This document shows, piece by piece, positions 41,946-50,954 of a DNA stretch of 52,616 nt. Position numbers and translations under genes: made by a program. The first letter of the stretch is position 1; each line of letters starts with the position of its first letter. The stretch is from contig JAFQKF010000034.1 in the NCBI GenBank assembly GCA_017397105.1, forward strand, positions 1-52,616, in the 5' to 3' direction. The DNA comes from Clostridia bacterium (lineage in GTDB: Bacteria > Bacillota > Clostridia > Oscillospirales > Acutalibacteraceae). The notes below the pieces were generated by a model, which ran no database searches, had not been told where the DNA came from, and saw only the letters and a program-made list of their open reading frames with translations.

Positions 41946-42945
41946 AAATAAGCTTGAAGGTTTTATTGTAGCTGCTGTACCATATACGGCTTGCGTAGCT
42001 TCTCGGGCGCATGATTACTTCATCGTCATACACCTCAAACTGGAAGCCGAGTCCCGTTGCGGGTAATCCGTGATGGTTTGCAAACATAAAGCAGGGGAGA
42101 TTGATTTTGTGGAAAGAGCCGTCCGATTCGGCGGAGGAGTAGCCCCATTTTGCATGGTGCCTTTTGCCGCTGAGTCCCATATGGATATGACCGCTGAAAT
42201 AGAAAACGTTTTTATATTTCCGAAGGATAGCTTCAATTTCATCCGAGCTTACGCCGATACCGCCCTCCATGGGTTTTACAACGGAATCCTCTTTCCATTT
42301 CCTGCACCACGTAAAGGGCAGACCGTGGGTGACGTTGATGCTCTGGTGCATAAAAACAAATATGGGTTTGCCGTCCTTTGCGGCAAGCTCCATTTCATCG
42401 GCAAACCAATTTATCTGCTCCTGTGAAATGCTGGCATCAAGAGAGTCCTCCTCGCTTGCAAGCGATATAAGGGTGTAGCCGTTGATTTTTTGGGAAAAGT
42501 AAAGCTTATCAAGCTTTCTGCCGCTTACCTTTTCGCTGTATTCTTTAAAGAGCACATCAAAGGGCTTGGGCTCTTTTTCGTCAGTCCAGGAGTCGTGATT
42601 GCCGAGCACAAGGAAGATATTTTTTGCAGGCTTATGGGCGGCAAAAACCTCTTCAACCTTTTTCCAGTGCTCTTCATATCCGTGGTCGGTTGTATCACCA
42701 ACGCAGGCAAGCACGTCGTTTGGAGTTTTCGCATTTTCAAGGTCATAGAGTCCGTCATGCAGGCGTCTTATGCGGTCTTTTCTTGAATCGAGATGAATAT
42801 CGGACATCACAGCCATATTCAGCCTGATTTTTTCGGGGTTCATTGCTTTGTATGAGGCACCGAAATTGCCGAATACAGGCCTGAAGGCAAGGGAACAAAG
42901 CTTGATAGCAGGGGTTGAAACCGTCCTGAAAGCACGAAAAAGCAT
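41944..42945 (-). CDS. Calcineurin-like metallophosphoesterase
   Basis: A 333-residue member of the two-metal phosphoesterase superfamily with all five motifs: D-I-H (S-D-I-H-L-D), G-D (V-G-D-T-T-D), G-N-H-D, an isolated H in M-H-Q-S, and G-H-I-H. The first 40 residues are moderately hydrophobic (A-I-K-L-C-S-L-A-F-R-P-V-F-G) but do not form a clear signal peptide. Proteins of this type hydrolyse phosphodiesters or phosphomonoesters; the substrate cannot be assigned. GGCGGTG precedes the ATG. It is divergent from murD. Confidence 0.88.
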   Translation of the reverse strand: MLFRAFRTVSTPAIKLCSLAFRPVFGNFGASYKAMNPEKIRLNMAVMSDIHLDSRKDRIRRLHDGLYDLENAKTPNDVLACVGDTTDHGYEEHWKKVEEVFAAHKPAKNIFLVLGNHDSWTDEKEPKPFDVLFKEYSEKVSGRKLDKLYFSQKINGYTLISLASEEDSLDASISQEQINWFADEMELAAKDGKPIFVFMHQSINVTHGLPFTWCRKWKEDSVVKPMEGGIGVSSDEIEAILRKYKNVFYFSGHIHMGLSGKRHHAKWGYSSAESDGSFHKINLPCFMFANHHGLPATGLGFQFEVYDDEVIMRPRSYASRIWYSSYNKTFKLI

Positions 42946-43038
42946 AAGTACACCGCCAATCTTTTTGATGAATACATTATACCACGTTTTTCGTGCCTGT
43001 TCAACAAAAATTGAATTGTTACACTTTGCCCGTACATC

Positions 43039-43067
43039 TTGAATAAAGGAATTTAATTTGATATAAT
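43039..43067 (+). promoter_or_regulatory. Promoter of murD
   Basis: TTGAAT (43039-43044), 17 bases, TATAAT (43062-43067). Confidence 0.75.
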
Positions 43068-43119
43068 TACTATATATAAATATGCAAGCGGCAGTGCCGC
43101 ATCAGGGGGATACTTTATT

Positions 43120-44421
43120 ATGTTCAGTGAACTTATCAGTTATATTGAAGGCAGGGAGATACTTATTCTCGGCTTCGGCAGGGAAGGCCGCTCTACTTAC
43201 GAAATAATCCGCCGCCATCTGCCCGATAAGGTTATCGGCATAGCGGATTTGCGTGAGATTGAGCTTGAGGATGAAAACGTGCGCCTTTTCTGCGGCAAGA
43301 ATTATCTTGATAGTATTTCGCAGTTTGATACGGTTATAAAAACTCCCGGTATTTCAATGCGCTCTGTCAGCGTGCCCGACGGAGTTGAAATCACCTGCCA
43401 GACGGATTTGTTCCTGCGTTTTTCACAAGGCGTATGCATAGGCGTTACGGGAACAAAGGGTAAAACCACCACAACTACCCTCATTTATCAGATTCTTAAA
43501 ACCGCAGGTAAAAGAGTTTGCCTTATAGGCAATATGGGTATTCCCGTGCTTGACAGCCTTGAAAGAGGAGATTTCGACTATGCGGCTATCGAAATGAGCT
43601 CGCATCAGCTTGAGTTCACCACCGCATCGCCGCATATTGCCGTTGTTACAAATATTTACCCTGAGCATCTGGACCATTATAACGGATTTGAGGGCTACGT
43701 GCGCGCAAAGCTCAATATTTTCAAATATCAGCTGGGCTCGGATTATCTTGTATGCACCGCAAACCAGAATCTTAACGCATATTGCGATTTTTCCGTCGTT
43801 ATGCCGAGCGTTATAAAAGTGGGTATTGCCGAAAATGCAGGCGATGCTTCAATCCGCAACGCAATAGCATCAAACGAGCGCATGAGGGGAGTTCACAATC
43901 TTCACAACGCTCTCATGGCGGCAACCGTTGCACGATGCCTCGATATTGACGATGAATGCATTGCCGAAGCTTACAGGAATTTCAACGGCATAGAAAACAG
44001 AATGGAGCCCGTAGGTGAATACCACGGAATAAGATTTTATAATGATTCAATTGCCACAATTCCTCACGCAGTCGAATGCGCAGTGGGTGCACTTGAAGAG
44101 GTTGATTCCCTCATTTTCGGCGGAATGGATAGAGGCATTGATTACTCGGGCTTTATAAAATATCTTATGACCTGCCCCGTAAACAATCTTATCGGCTTGC
44201 CCGATACGGGCATTTCAATCTGCCGCACTCTCAAGGATATGGGCTGCACCAAGAATCTTGTAGAGGCTCACAATATGGAGGAAGCGGTGGATGCGGCATT
44301 CCGTTATACCGAAAAGGGCAAAATCTGCCTTATGTCCCCTGCGGCATCAAGCTACAACGTTTACCGCGATTTTGAAGAAAAAGGAAATCACTATAAAGAG
44401 TTGATTAAGAATTGGCAATAA
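43120..44421 (+). CDS. murD: UDP-N-acetylmuramoylalanine--D-glutamate ligase
   Basis: MurD adds D-glutamate to UDP-MurNAc-L-Ala in peptidoglycan precursor synthesis, in the cytoplasm. The 433-residue protein has an N-terminal Rossmann domain (I-L-I-L-G-F-G-R-E-G-R-S), the ATP loop G-V-T-G-T-K-G-K-T-T-T-T (about residues 108-119), T-N-I-Y-P-E-H-L-D-H-Y with the Mg-binding histidine, and C-terminal L-M-S-P-A-A-S-S-Y. Unusually it stands outside a mur/dcw cluster, with a small unknown gene overlapping its end. The ribosome binding site (GGGGG) is 10 bases from the ATG, somewhat far. Confidence 0.94.
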   Translation: MFSELISYIEGREILILGFGREGRSTYEIIRRHLPDKVIGIADLREIELEDENVRLFCGKNYLDSISQFDTVIKTPGISMRSVSVPDGVEITCQTDLFLRFSQGVCIGVTGTKGKTTTTTLIYQILKTAGKRVCLIGNMGIPVLDSLERGDFDYAAIEMSSHQLEFTTASPHIAVVTNIYPEHLDHYNGFEGYVRAKLNIFKYQLGSDYLVCTANQNLNAYCDFSVVMPSVIKVGIAENAGDASIRNAIASNERMRGVHNLHNALMAATVARCLDIDDECIAEAYRNFNGIENRMEPVGEYHGIRFYNDSIATIPHAVECAVGALEEVDSLIFGGMDRGIDYSGFIKYLMTCPVNNLIGLPDTGISICRTLKDMGCTKNLVEAHNMEEAVDAAFRYTEKGKICLMSPAASSYNVYRDFEEKGNHYKELIKNWQ

Positions 44422-44933
44422 ACGATATTCTCACCGAGGAAAAAGCAACGGGGCTTGAGATTGAGCGCCTTTGCATGAGCGATATTGAAGCCGCTCAGGC
44501 CATGGTGCAGGAGATTGCCCTTGAGGCGCTTGCTCTCGATAACACGGGCAGGGCGCAGTCTGCGGCATATGCAAGGCTGATATGCAGATTTCTGCTTCAT
44601 AAAAAATGCAAAAGCCGCCTTGCTCAGCTTCTCACGGAAAATGAAACGCTGACAACGGCGGTTTTCGGAAAACTCAATACTTATAAATACAGTATTATAT
44701 TCTTATTAAAACGCATCCTGAGGCTCAATAACACGGCTCTTACGCAAAGAGTGCTGGAGCTTATAAAGGAAAACCCTTTTGAAGATAGCGAAGCTAAGCC
44801 CTGGTCTGACCGCTTCAGCCTCGGCTTCATAATAACTCAGGCTCTTGAAGCGCCTGAGGATTACCTCAACTTAAGCGAAGAAAACAGGGCTGTTATAGAC
44901 AGTTTCCTCAATAATAACGGTAGCTCGCAATAA
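44412..44933 (+). CDS. Unknown protein downstream of murD
   Basis: A 173-residue frame beginning with TTG at 44412, overlapping the end of murD by 10 bases. I do not recognise the family. It is predicted to be largely helical, rich in Leu, Glu and Ala, with no membrane segment or signal peptide. The start is uncertain because no good ribosome binding site is visible; an ATG at about 44475 (M-S-D-I-E-A) is an alternative. The codon use matches neighbouring genes, and its 3' end overlaps that of lexA by 26 bases. Co-expression with murD by translational coupling is likely. Confidence 0.65.
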   Translation: MAINDILTEEKATGLEIERLCMSDIEAAQAMVQEIALEALALDNTGRAQSAAYARLICRFLLHKKCKSRLAQLLTENETLTTAVFGKLNTYKYSIIFLLKRILRLNNTALTQRVLELIKENPFEDSEAKPWSDRFSLGFIITQALEAPEDYLNLSEENRAVIDSFLNNNGSSQ

Positions 44934-45498
44934 CCTTACCGAGGATTATAACCTCAGTGCAGATAATGGGCTCAAAGGTATCGTTTTCGGGCTGAAGGCG
45001 GATATGGTCTTCCTCCCTGTAAAATCTTTTAACGGTGGCCTCGTCCTCAAGCAGAGCAACAACGATTTCGCCGTTTTCGGCAACGGGAGTTTTCTCAACT
45101 ATAACTATATCGCCGCTGAGGATGCCTGCGTTAATCATACTTTCGCCCCTTACACGCAGAGCAAAAAGCTCTTTGTTTGAAGCGCCCGTCTGGGAGAAGG
45201 GGAGATAGCCCTCAATTTCCTCAACGGTGAGTATGGGCATACCTGCGGTAACGGTACCGAGCAGGGGAACCTGAGTTACGTTATCCTGCATGGCGCAGAT
45301 TTTGATAACTCTTTTAAGCAGAGGGGGGCGCTCAATGTAGCCCGCAGCCTCGAGAGCGTCAAGGTTTGCCTGAACGGAGGACGTGGAGCGAAGCCCTACC
45401 GCAGCGCAGATTTCACGCACGCTGGGGGTAATTCCGTCCTTTGCTTTTTCAAGCAAAAATTCATAAATTTTCTTTTGGCTTTCATTGATTGGTTTCAT
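44908..45498 (-). CDS. lexA: LexA repressor
   Basis: LexA represses DNA damage genes and cleaves itself when stimulated by RecA. The 196-residue protein has an N-terminal winged helix (residues 1-65, T-P-S-V-R-E-I and S-T-S-S-V-Q-A-N-L), the cleavage site A85-G86, and the catalytic pair S120 (G-E-S-M) and K157 (A-T-V-K-R-F-Y), each one position from the E. coli numbering. The frame can be extended upstream, but AAGGAGG sits 6 bases before the ATG at 45498. Two LexA-box-like sites overlap its promoter. Confidence 0.95.
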   Translation of the reverse strand: MKPINESQKKIYEFLLEKAKDGITPSVREICAAVGLRSTSSVQANLDALEAAGYIERPPLLKRVIKICAMQDNVTQVPLLGTVTAGMPILTVEEIEGYLPFSQTGASNKELFALRVRGESMINAGILSGDIVIVEKTPVAENGEIVVALLEDEATVKRFYREEDHIRLQPENDTFEPIICTEVIILGKVIASYRYY

Positions 45499-45561
45499 AA
45501 AGAACCTCCTTGATGAATGAAAAAGCACAAAGTTTTATAAGAAAATGCTCTTCACAAGGGG

Positions 45562-45590
45562 ATTATAACACATTTGTTCGGAAAATGCAA
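45562..45590 (-). promoter_or_regulatory. Promoter of lexA
   Basis: On the minus strand TTGCAT (45585-45590), 17 bases, TATAAT (45562-45567). Confidence 0.68.
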
Positions 45591-45601
45591 ACATTTGTTT
45601 G
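45569..45601. promoter_or_regulatory. Two LexA-box-like operators in the lexA promoter
   Basis: CACATTTGTTCG (45569-45580) lies in the spacer and CAAACATTTGTTTG (45588-45601) overlaps the -35 box. Both resemble the Firmicute SOS box CGAAC-n4-GTTCG with one arm better than the other, and both share ACATTTGTT. Autoregulation of lexA is expected. Confidence 0.6.
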
Positions 45602-45654
45602 TAAATTTTTAAATTTTTTTCGGAATATTTAATTTTACGTAAGGAGGCATTGAA

Positions 45655-47250
45655 ATGGCAGTTAAGGACAAGTATGCAATCCCGAGGGCACGCTTCCCTG
45701 AACAGGTGGGCGTGGATTCAAAGGAGATAAAAGCACTGATTGAAGACTTTGAAGAAAATGAAATTGAAGTTCATTCAATGATGATTCTGCGCCACGGCAA
45801 GGTAGCCTATGAGGGATGGCGAAACCCATACTCTCCCGAATCACCGCATACCATGTATTCCGTAAGCAAGAGCTTTGTCGGCATTGCTATGGGATATGCC
45901 GTTGAGGAGGGTCTTGTGACCCTTGATACAAAGGTTATTGATATTTTCCCTGAATACCGTCCGAGGAAAAAGGATAAAAATCTTGAGGCGATGACGGTTT
46001 ATCATCTGCTTACAATGACCGCAGGCAAGGACGTAAGCGTGATGAGCGATAAGAAAAAGGAAGACTGGATTAAGGACTTTTTCAATTCCAGATGGGCTTT
46101 TGCTCCCGGTGAGGGTTGGCGCTACATAAGCGAAAATACCTATATGTGCTGCGCAATTATTCAGCGCCTGACGGGACTCACCGTAAGGGAATACCTTACG
46201 CCGAGGCTTTTCAAGCCCCTGGGATTTACAAGGACGCCCTTCTGGGAGGTTGACCATCACGGCCTTGAGGCAGGCGGCTGGGGTCTCTTCATAACAACGG
46301 AGGAGCTTGCAAGGTTCATACTCTGCTTACAGCAAAACGGTATGTATGCAGGTGAGCGCGTTATCCCCGAAAGCTGGGTTAAGCTTGCAACGGGTAATCT
46401 TGTTTCAAACGATCAGTATGAAGAACCCGACGCAAAGGCGGGCTACGGCTTTTTCTTCTGGCGCTGTGCGCTTGAGAATACGTACAGAGCAGACGGTATG
46501 TTCTCCCAGTTCGGCTACGTTTTCGGCGATTACGATGCCGCATTCATCATCACCGCAAGCGAGATAATTGAAGATAAGGCGAGAGTGGCAATAAACAGGC
46601 ATTTCCCGAAGATTTTCTGCAAGGAGCGCAGGATTTCGCCCAAGGATGCGTGCGACGATCTTGAGCTCAGCCCCATGCCCGTGCTCGAGGCGAAAAAGCG
46701 CAGCACTTATGAAAAACTCATCGAAGGAAGAAAAATCAACTTCCTTAAGAATCCCGTGCTCAATGCCGCGGGATGGCCGCTTTCTATGCTTACTCTGCCC
46801 GTGACGTATATGTCTGCGGAAAAGGGCGGAAACATTGATAACGTTGAGCTTAAGTTTAGTGAGAATGAGTGCACCTTTACCTGGGATGAGGGCAAGGAGC
46901 ACAATACGATTGTGTGCGGAATGGACGGTGAATACCGCAAATCCAAAATCCGCCTTGCAGGTATAGATTTCACAGCCGTGAGCTATGCTGCGTGGGAGAA
47001 TGAAAACACTCTTGAAATCTGGATGAGACCCCTTGAGTCCATTTGTGAAAGAAGAATAAAGCTTACCTTCAACGGTGATAACGTAAGGCTTATACCCGAA
47101 AGCTCGCCCAGTTTATCTGCAATAGCGGAGTATCTGAGCAGCCTTGTGCCTGCGTTTATTCCGAATGCCGCTGTTGCTCAGTTGGGTCAGAAGGCGATGA
47201 TGGGGCTTGATAAGATTCTCGAATTTCCTCTTTTCGGCTCAATGGAATAA
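45655..47250 (+). CDS. Serine beta-lactamase-family protein, second paralogue with altered second motif
   Basis: A 531-residue relative of the protein encoded at 6517, sharing the same fold and C-terminal beta-rich extension. The nucleophile motif S-V-S-K is at residues 69-72. The second motif, normally Y-x-N, reads Y157-I-S159 within G-W-R-Y-I-S-E-N-T-Y-M, so the asparagine is replaced by serine. As with the paralogue there is no signal peptide. AAGGAGG precedes the ATG. It may have a different substrate or reduced activity. The next gene follows 19 bases later and is likely in the same operon. Confidence 0.83.
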   Translation: MAVKDKYAIPRARFPEQVGVDSKEIKALIEDFEENEIEVHSMMILRHGKVAYEGWRNPYSPESPHTMYSVSKSFVGIAMGYAVEEGLVTLDTKVIDIFPEYRPRKKDKNLEAMTVYHLLTMTAGKDVSVMSDKKKEDWIKDFFNSRWAFAPGEGWRYISENTYMCCAIIQRLTGLTVREYLTPRLFKPLGFTRTPFWEVDHHGLEAGGWGLFITTEELARFILCLQQNGMYAGERVIPESWVKLATGNLVSNDQYEEPDAKAGYGFFFWRCALENTYRADGMFSQFGYVFGDYDAAFIITASEIIEDKARVAINRHFPKIFCKERRISPKDACDDLELSPMPVLEAKKRSTYEKLIEGRKINFLKNPVLNAAGWPLSMLTLPVTYMSAEKGGNIDNVELKFSENECTFTWDEGKEHNTIVCGMDGEYRKSKIRLAGIDFTAVSYAAWENENTLEIWMRPLESICERRIKLTFNGDNVRLIPESSPSLSAIAEYLSSLVPAFIPNAAVAQLGQKAMMGLDKILEFPLFGSME

Positions 47251-47269
47251 TTTGAAACGGAGTTAAAAA

Positions 47270-48154
47270 ATGAACGGACCCGAAACTGTAAAAACAGAAA
47301 AACCGAAGAAAAAAGGCGGCAAGGCAAAGAGTCTTATCACTGCAGGTGCGATTTTGCTTATCCTGATTCTTACGGGGATTCTCATAAGGAATGATTTGCT
47401 GTTTTTTGCAGGGGAAAGGTTGGCGGAAAGCAGGAATTTTACTGCGGCTGAAAAGGTGCTCGGCTATGGCAGTGATGAAAAATGCATGGCTCTTGCGCAG
47501 TATGCCGCTCTTCGTAACGATATCAATGCGAAATATCCGTTATTGCTTGAAAAATATGACGGCGATACCGTCAGCAGGTGGCGCACAAGCGTTGAGCTTC
47601 TCAATTCTCAGGGGCTGCTCAGGGATACTTCGGTAGAATCGGATATCCACTCTCTGGCGGTAAAGCTCAAATACATCTGCGATGCGGATGCAAGCTTTGA
47701 GCACACCGAGAATTTATTGCACGAGCTTATGGATGTTTTTCTTGAATACAACCGTCTGCATATTCATACAAACGGAATAAATACCCGTTTCACCGTGAAC
47801 GAGGAGCTTGCAAAGCTTGAAATGTGGCAGGCGAAGCTTGAGGAGATTACGGATTATGCGCAGTCACTTCCCGATTATGAGCAGATTTATCTGCTCAGCT
47901 ATGTAATCAAGGAGGCGAGGGGCGAGCTTGAGGAGCTGTATGACGCCATGCAGGCAGCGCTTGATGCAGGCTACGGACCCGATGAAGAAATCAGATACAG
48001 CGATAACTCGCGAAAGAGATTTCCGGTTACTGAAAATCAGAACGGAGTTTCCGTTTCGCTGATAAACAAGAGCGCTTATACGGAGCAGGTGAGGGTTGAG
48101 CTTCGTGAATATCTTGTGCAGTCACAGCTTGTTACGTACTATATAATCGATTAA
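47270..48154 (+). CDS. Unknown protein with one membrane helix
   Basis: A 294-residue protein I do not recognise. A lysine-rich cytoplasmic N-terminus (K-P-K-K-K-G-G-K-A-K) is followed by one membrane helix (about residues 24-44) and a helical, mostly acidic extracytoplasmic domain with A-L-A-Q-Y-A-A-L and L-E-E-L-Y-D-A-M-Q-A-A-L, which could be tetratricopeptide-like. The C-terminal 40 residues look like beta strands. A weak ribosome binding site (GGAG) precedes the ATG. It follows the serine hydrolase gene, and a strong terminator ends both. Confidence 0.7.
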   Translation: MNGPETVKTEKPKKKGGKAKSLITAGAILLILILTGILIRNDLLFFAGERLAESRNFTAAEKVLGYGSDEKCMALAQYAALRNDINAKYPLLLEKYDGDTVSRWRTSVELLNSQGLLRDTSVESDIHSLAVKLKYICDADASFEHTENLLHELMDVFLEYNRLHIHTNGINTRFTVNEELAKLEMWQAKLEEITDYAQSLPDYEQIYLLSYVIKEARGELEELYDAMQAALDAGYGPDEEIRYSDNSRKRFPVTENQNGVSVSLINKSAYTEQVRVELREYLVQSQLVTYYIID

Positions 48155-48166
48155 TAAAACATAAAC

Positions 48167-48205
48167 AAAAAGAGGCACAGAACGTGAAGTTCTGTGCCTC
48201 TTTTT
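48167..48205. terminator. Strong bidirectional terminator
   Basis: A 17-base perfect inverted repeat (48167-48183 with 48189-48205), ending in AAAAA and TTTTT, around GTGAA. It can end transcription on both strands. Confidence 0.92.
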
Positions 48206-48395
48206 GGATGGTTCTTAATTGTTGCTCACAATTTTAGATACCGAATAAAGGTTTAACCCTTTAACAAATACCAGTATATAGCAAACAAACCGGTAAGTCA
48301 AGAGCAATTTTGAATAATTTTCAAGTTTTATTCAAGATTATTTCAAGATTTTTTTACATCTGAACGGGAAAACGGTACCGTTGAGAAACTCAGGC
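48206..48395. other. A/T-rich intergenic region with phased TTCAAG repeats
   Basis: Apart from three TTCAAG copies at 48320, 48331 and 48342 (11-base period) and the palindrome AACGGTACCGTT near 48375, nothing recognisable is seen. No open frame or promoter of good quality was found. Confidence 0.5.
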
Positions 48396-49619
48396 TTATT
48401 CGACCGGGATAAGGAAGTCTGCGCTTACCCAGCCGCTTACCGAATTATAGGTGACGTAAGCCCAGCCTGCAATGCTCTTGGTAACTGTTACGGTAGTTGA
48501 GTTGGGAATTCTTTCAAGTATTTCGCTTTCGGTGTCTGCGCTCTCTCTGAGCCTTAGCGGGCTGCCGCCTGTTTTGACGGTGTATTCACCCTTTGAGAGT
48601 CTGCCTGCGTCGGAGGGATGCGTGGTGCTCACTTCAGGGGGAAGGGTAACTCCCTCAAGAGTCATAACGCCCCATTCACCGTCCTTCATGGCAATGAAGC
48701 TTCCCTTTTCGCCGGGGAGAATAATCTCAAATTCAAACTCAACAACGGTTTTACCTGCGGTGTCAACAATACCCATCACTTCGCCCTTTTTGACGGGAAC
48801 GATATCCTGATGGAATTTGAAGCAGAGGGGCTCGCCGCTTACGCTTAAATAGCCCGTGTCAACAAGGTCACCTTTGATTACAGCCTTGCCTTCGGTGTTG
48901 ATATAGCTCCAGCCTTCGTCGCTGAGCACTGCCGCAAGTCCGCAGGAGAAATCACCCGCCGCTTTATAAATAACGGGGATTTTGAGGACGAGATTATCGT
49001 CAATATAACCGTATTTTCCGCTGTCGGAGGAATCCGTTATGGGATAAAGACCGTTTTCGAGCGCAAGCTCCTCTGCGGAAGCCTCACCCTTGTAGCTGAT
49101 TGAATCAAACCACGCAAGAGCGTCTGAGGCATTGTCCCAACGGATATCGTCATATTCGAAAACGGTACCCTGATACTGCTTTATGTCGACCTTTTTTTCA
49201 TCAAGCTTTACAAGACGGGGATACTCCTCACCCTCGGGGTAAGCAATATAGGTTACAAACTCCCAGTTGTGGCGGATTTTTTCAAACTTTGTATAAAGAG
49301 GCTCGGTTGTTTTTGCGCCGTCCGAGGTCATAAGACCCTGAAGTCCTGTTTTTTCATCCGTATAAACAAGAAGTCCGTCAGCGAAAAACTTGACGTCGCT
49401 TACGCCCTCAAGCTTTTCGGTTTCCCAGCCGTAATCCTCGCAATAGAGGGCTGAGCGCCCTGCAAGCTCTTCAGCTCTGCGCTCTCTGAAGAACTTGACG
49501 CAGAGGAAGGAAACTACGGCAATTGCTGCAAGGGCAACCACAGCCGCAATTAAAATAAGAATCTTTTTACCTGATTTCGGCGGCTTTTTGCCTGCATAAA
49601 ACTGTTTTCTTTTAGCCAT
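48396..49619 (-). CDS. Membrane-anchored WG-repeat protein with C-terminal SH3b domain
   Basis: A 407-residue protein with a lysine-rich N-terminus, one membrane helix (about residues 18-42) and an extracytoplasmic part. The middle contains WG-type repeats (Y-G-Y-I-D-D, W-S-Y-I-N-T-E-G-K-A, M-G-I-V-D-T-A-G-K, W-G-V-M). Residues ~345-407 form a bacterial SH3 domain (L-R-L-R-E-S-A-D-T, G-W-A-Y-V, G-W-V-S-A-D), which often binds peptidoglycan. The job is probably at the cell wall, but no enzyme domain is present. The ribosome binding site (GGAGAAAG) is near the ATG. It may be co-transcribed with the GH27 gene upstream of it. Confidence 0.84.
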   Translation of the reverse strand: MAKRKQFYAGKKPPKSGKKILILIAAVVALAAIAVVSFLCVKFFRERRAEELAGRSALYCEDYGWETEKLEGVSDVKFFADGLLVYTDEKTGLQGLMTSDGAKTTEPLYTKFEKIRHNWEFVTYIAYPEGEEYPRLVKLDEKKVDIKQYQGTVFEYDDIRWDNASDALAWFDSISYKGEASAEELALENGLYPITDSSDSGKYGYIDDNLVLKIPVIYKAAGDFSCGLAAVLSDEGWSYINTEGKAVIKGDLVDTGYLSVSGEPLCFKFHQDIVPVKKGEVMGIVDTAGKTVVEFEFEIILPGEKGSFIAMKDGEWGVMTLEGVTLPPEVSTTHPSDAGRLSKGEYTVKTGGSPLRLRESADTESEILERIPNSTTVTVTKSIAGWAYVTYNSVSGWVSADFLIPVE

Positions 49620-49646
49620 ATCTTTCTCCAGTCCCTGTGGATTAAC

Positions 49647-50921
49647 TTATGATAATTCAAGCATAACGGCGCCGTGAGGCTCTATAACGAGGCTGATGCT
49701 GCCGTCTGCCTCAAGGTCGTCTTTGGTCCACAGATTGTGCACCTTTGCGCTCTTCATTTCAAAAAGCTCAAGGGGCAGTGAATATTCCTTGACCTCATCG
49801 CTTACGTTGAAAACGGCTGCAATGCAGGTCTCTTTTTCGCTTGTGCAGGTCCACACCTTTATTTCATCACCGTCAAGCACGGGATGAGCGGAGTGTGAAT
49901 TCTGATTAACGTCAATAACTTCTTTATTGGTTATGAGAGAGAGGGTCCAGTCATCATTTGCGGTAAGCTCGCCGCCGAAGATGAGGGGAGAGCGGAAAAC
50001 CGACCAGAGAGTCATAACCGTAACCTGCTCGGGCTTTGTGAAACGGGTGGGTCTGCCGCCGTCATCGTAAAGGGCGATTTTGCCCAGGGGGAGCATATCG
50101 CAGTCAGGCCAGCAGCCTTCCTTTACGTGAGGATACCACTTGCTGCAGCGCTCAAACATGGACAGAAGCTTATCCCATTCATCCCAGAAGTCGCCCGTCA
50201 TGCGCCACATATTAGCGTTTTCGCTCATGTGGTCAACCTTGTCAAGGCTTGCGGGTCCGGGGGAGAGGCTGAGCACCATATCTCTGCCGCAATTGTCGAT
50301 TGCTTTACGGATAGCTTCGATTTCCGCCGCTGCCGAGTAGGGATTTGCCTTGTTGAATTCGGTGTTGCAGATATCGTCAACCTTGATGAAGTCAACGTCC
50401 CAGGATGCGTAAAGCTCGAAGATGGAGTTGTAATATTCCTGAGCGCCTTCCTTGGAGCAGTCGATACCGTACATATCGGTGTTCCAGGGGCAAACCGAAA
50501 ACTGTGAGGCGATCTGACGGGCGGTACGGTCAGTACCCTTGATGGGTGTGTTGCGGTGAACTGCCTGACGGGGGATGCCTCTCATAATGTGAATTCCGAA
50601 TTTAAGGCCGAGTGCGTGGATTTTATCCGCAATAGGCTTGAAGCCTGCTCCGTTTGCCGCGCTGGGGAAACGCTTTACGGCAGGGATAAGGCGGGAGTAT
50701 TCATCCATTTCAAGCTCGGTAAAATTATTGTAAGCGGTGGAATAAGCGTTGGGCTCTGACCACTGAATGTCACACACAATGTAATCCCAGCCGTACTGCT
50801 TAAGATGCTTTGCCATATATTCTGCGTTGCCCATAAGCTGCTCTTCGTTTACGCTGGCACCGTAGCAGTTCCAGCTGTTCCAGCCCATCGGTGGCTTCAT
50901 TGCACAAAGGTTTTTATTCAT
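49647..50921 (-). CDS. GH27-family glycoside hydrolase (alpha-galactosidase-like)
   Basis: A 424-residue enzyme of glycoside hydrolase family 27, whose members cleave alpha-galactosides or alpha-N-acetylgalactosaminides. The opening P-P-M-G-W-N-S-W-N is the family hallmark. The nucleophile is D182 in F-I-K-V-D-D, and the acid/base is D244 in R-M-T-G-D. A C-terminal beta domain follows from about residue 340. There is no signal peptide, so it acts on imported oligosaccharides. AGGAG lies 8 bases before the ATG. Together with the exported GH95-like enzyme it suggests use of plant or host glycans. Confidence 0.92.
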   Translation of the reverse strand: MNKNLCAMKPPMGWNSWNCYGASVNEEQLMGNAEYMAKHLKQYGWDYIVCDIQWSEPNAYSTAYNNFTELEMDEYSRLIPAVKRFPSAANGAGFKPIADKIHALGLKFGIHIMRGIPRQAVHRNTPIKGTDRTARQIASQFSVCPWNTDMYGIDCSKEGAQEYYNSIFELYASWDVDFIKVDDICNTEFNKANPYSAAAEIEAIRKAIDNCGRDMVLSLSPGPASLDKVDHMSENANMWRMTGDFWDEWDKLLSMFERCSKWYPHVKEGCWPDCDMLPLGKIALYDDGGRPTRFTKPEQVTVMTLWSVFRSPLIFGGELTANDDWTLSLITNKEVIDVNQNSHSAHPVLDGDEIKVWTCTSEKETCIAAVFNVSDEVKEYSLPLELFEMKSAKVHNLWTKDDLEADGSISLVIEPHGAVMLELS

Positions 50922-50954
50922 AGCATATACTCCTGTATGTTAATATTATTATCT

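Noticed and set aside
45558-45568. GGGGATTATAA in the lexA promoter and a similar TATGGGG-TATTATA at 51033-51046, resembling the operator at 6124-6170
   Set aside because: Most of the match is the -10 hexamer itself plus a few G residues; without an inverted partner these are likely chance.
48363-48395. Palindrome AACGGTACCGTT as a terminator of the WG-repeat gene
   Set aside because: The arms meet with no room for a loop and no T-run of usual length follows; the bidirectional hairpin at 48167-48205 is a better candidate.
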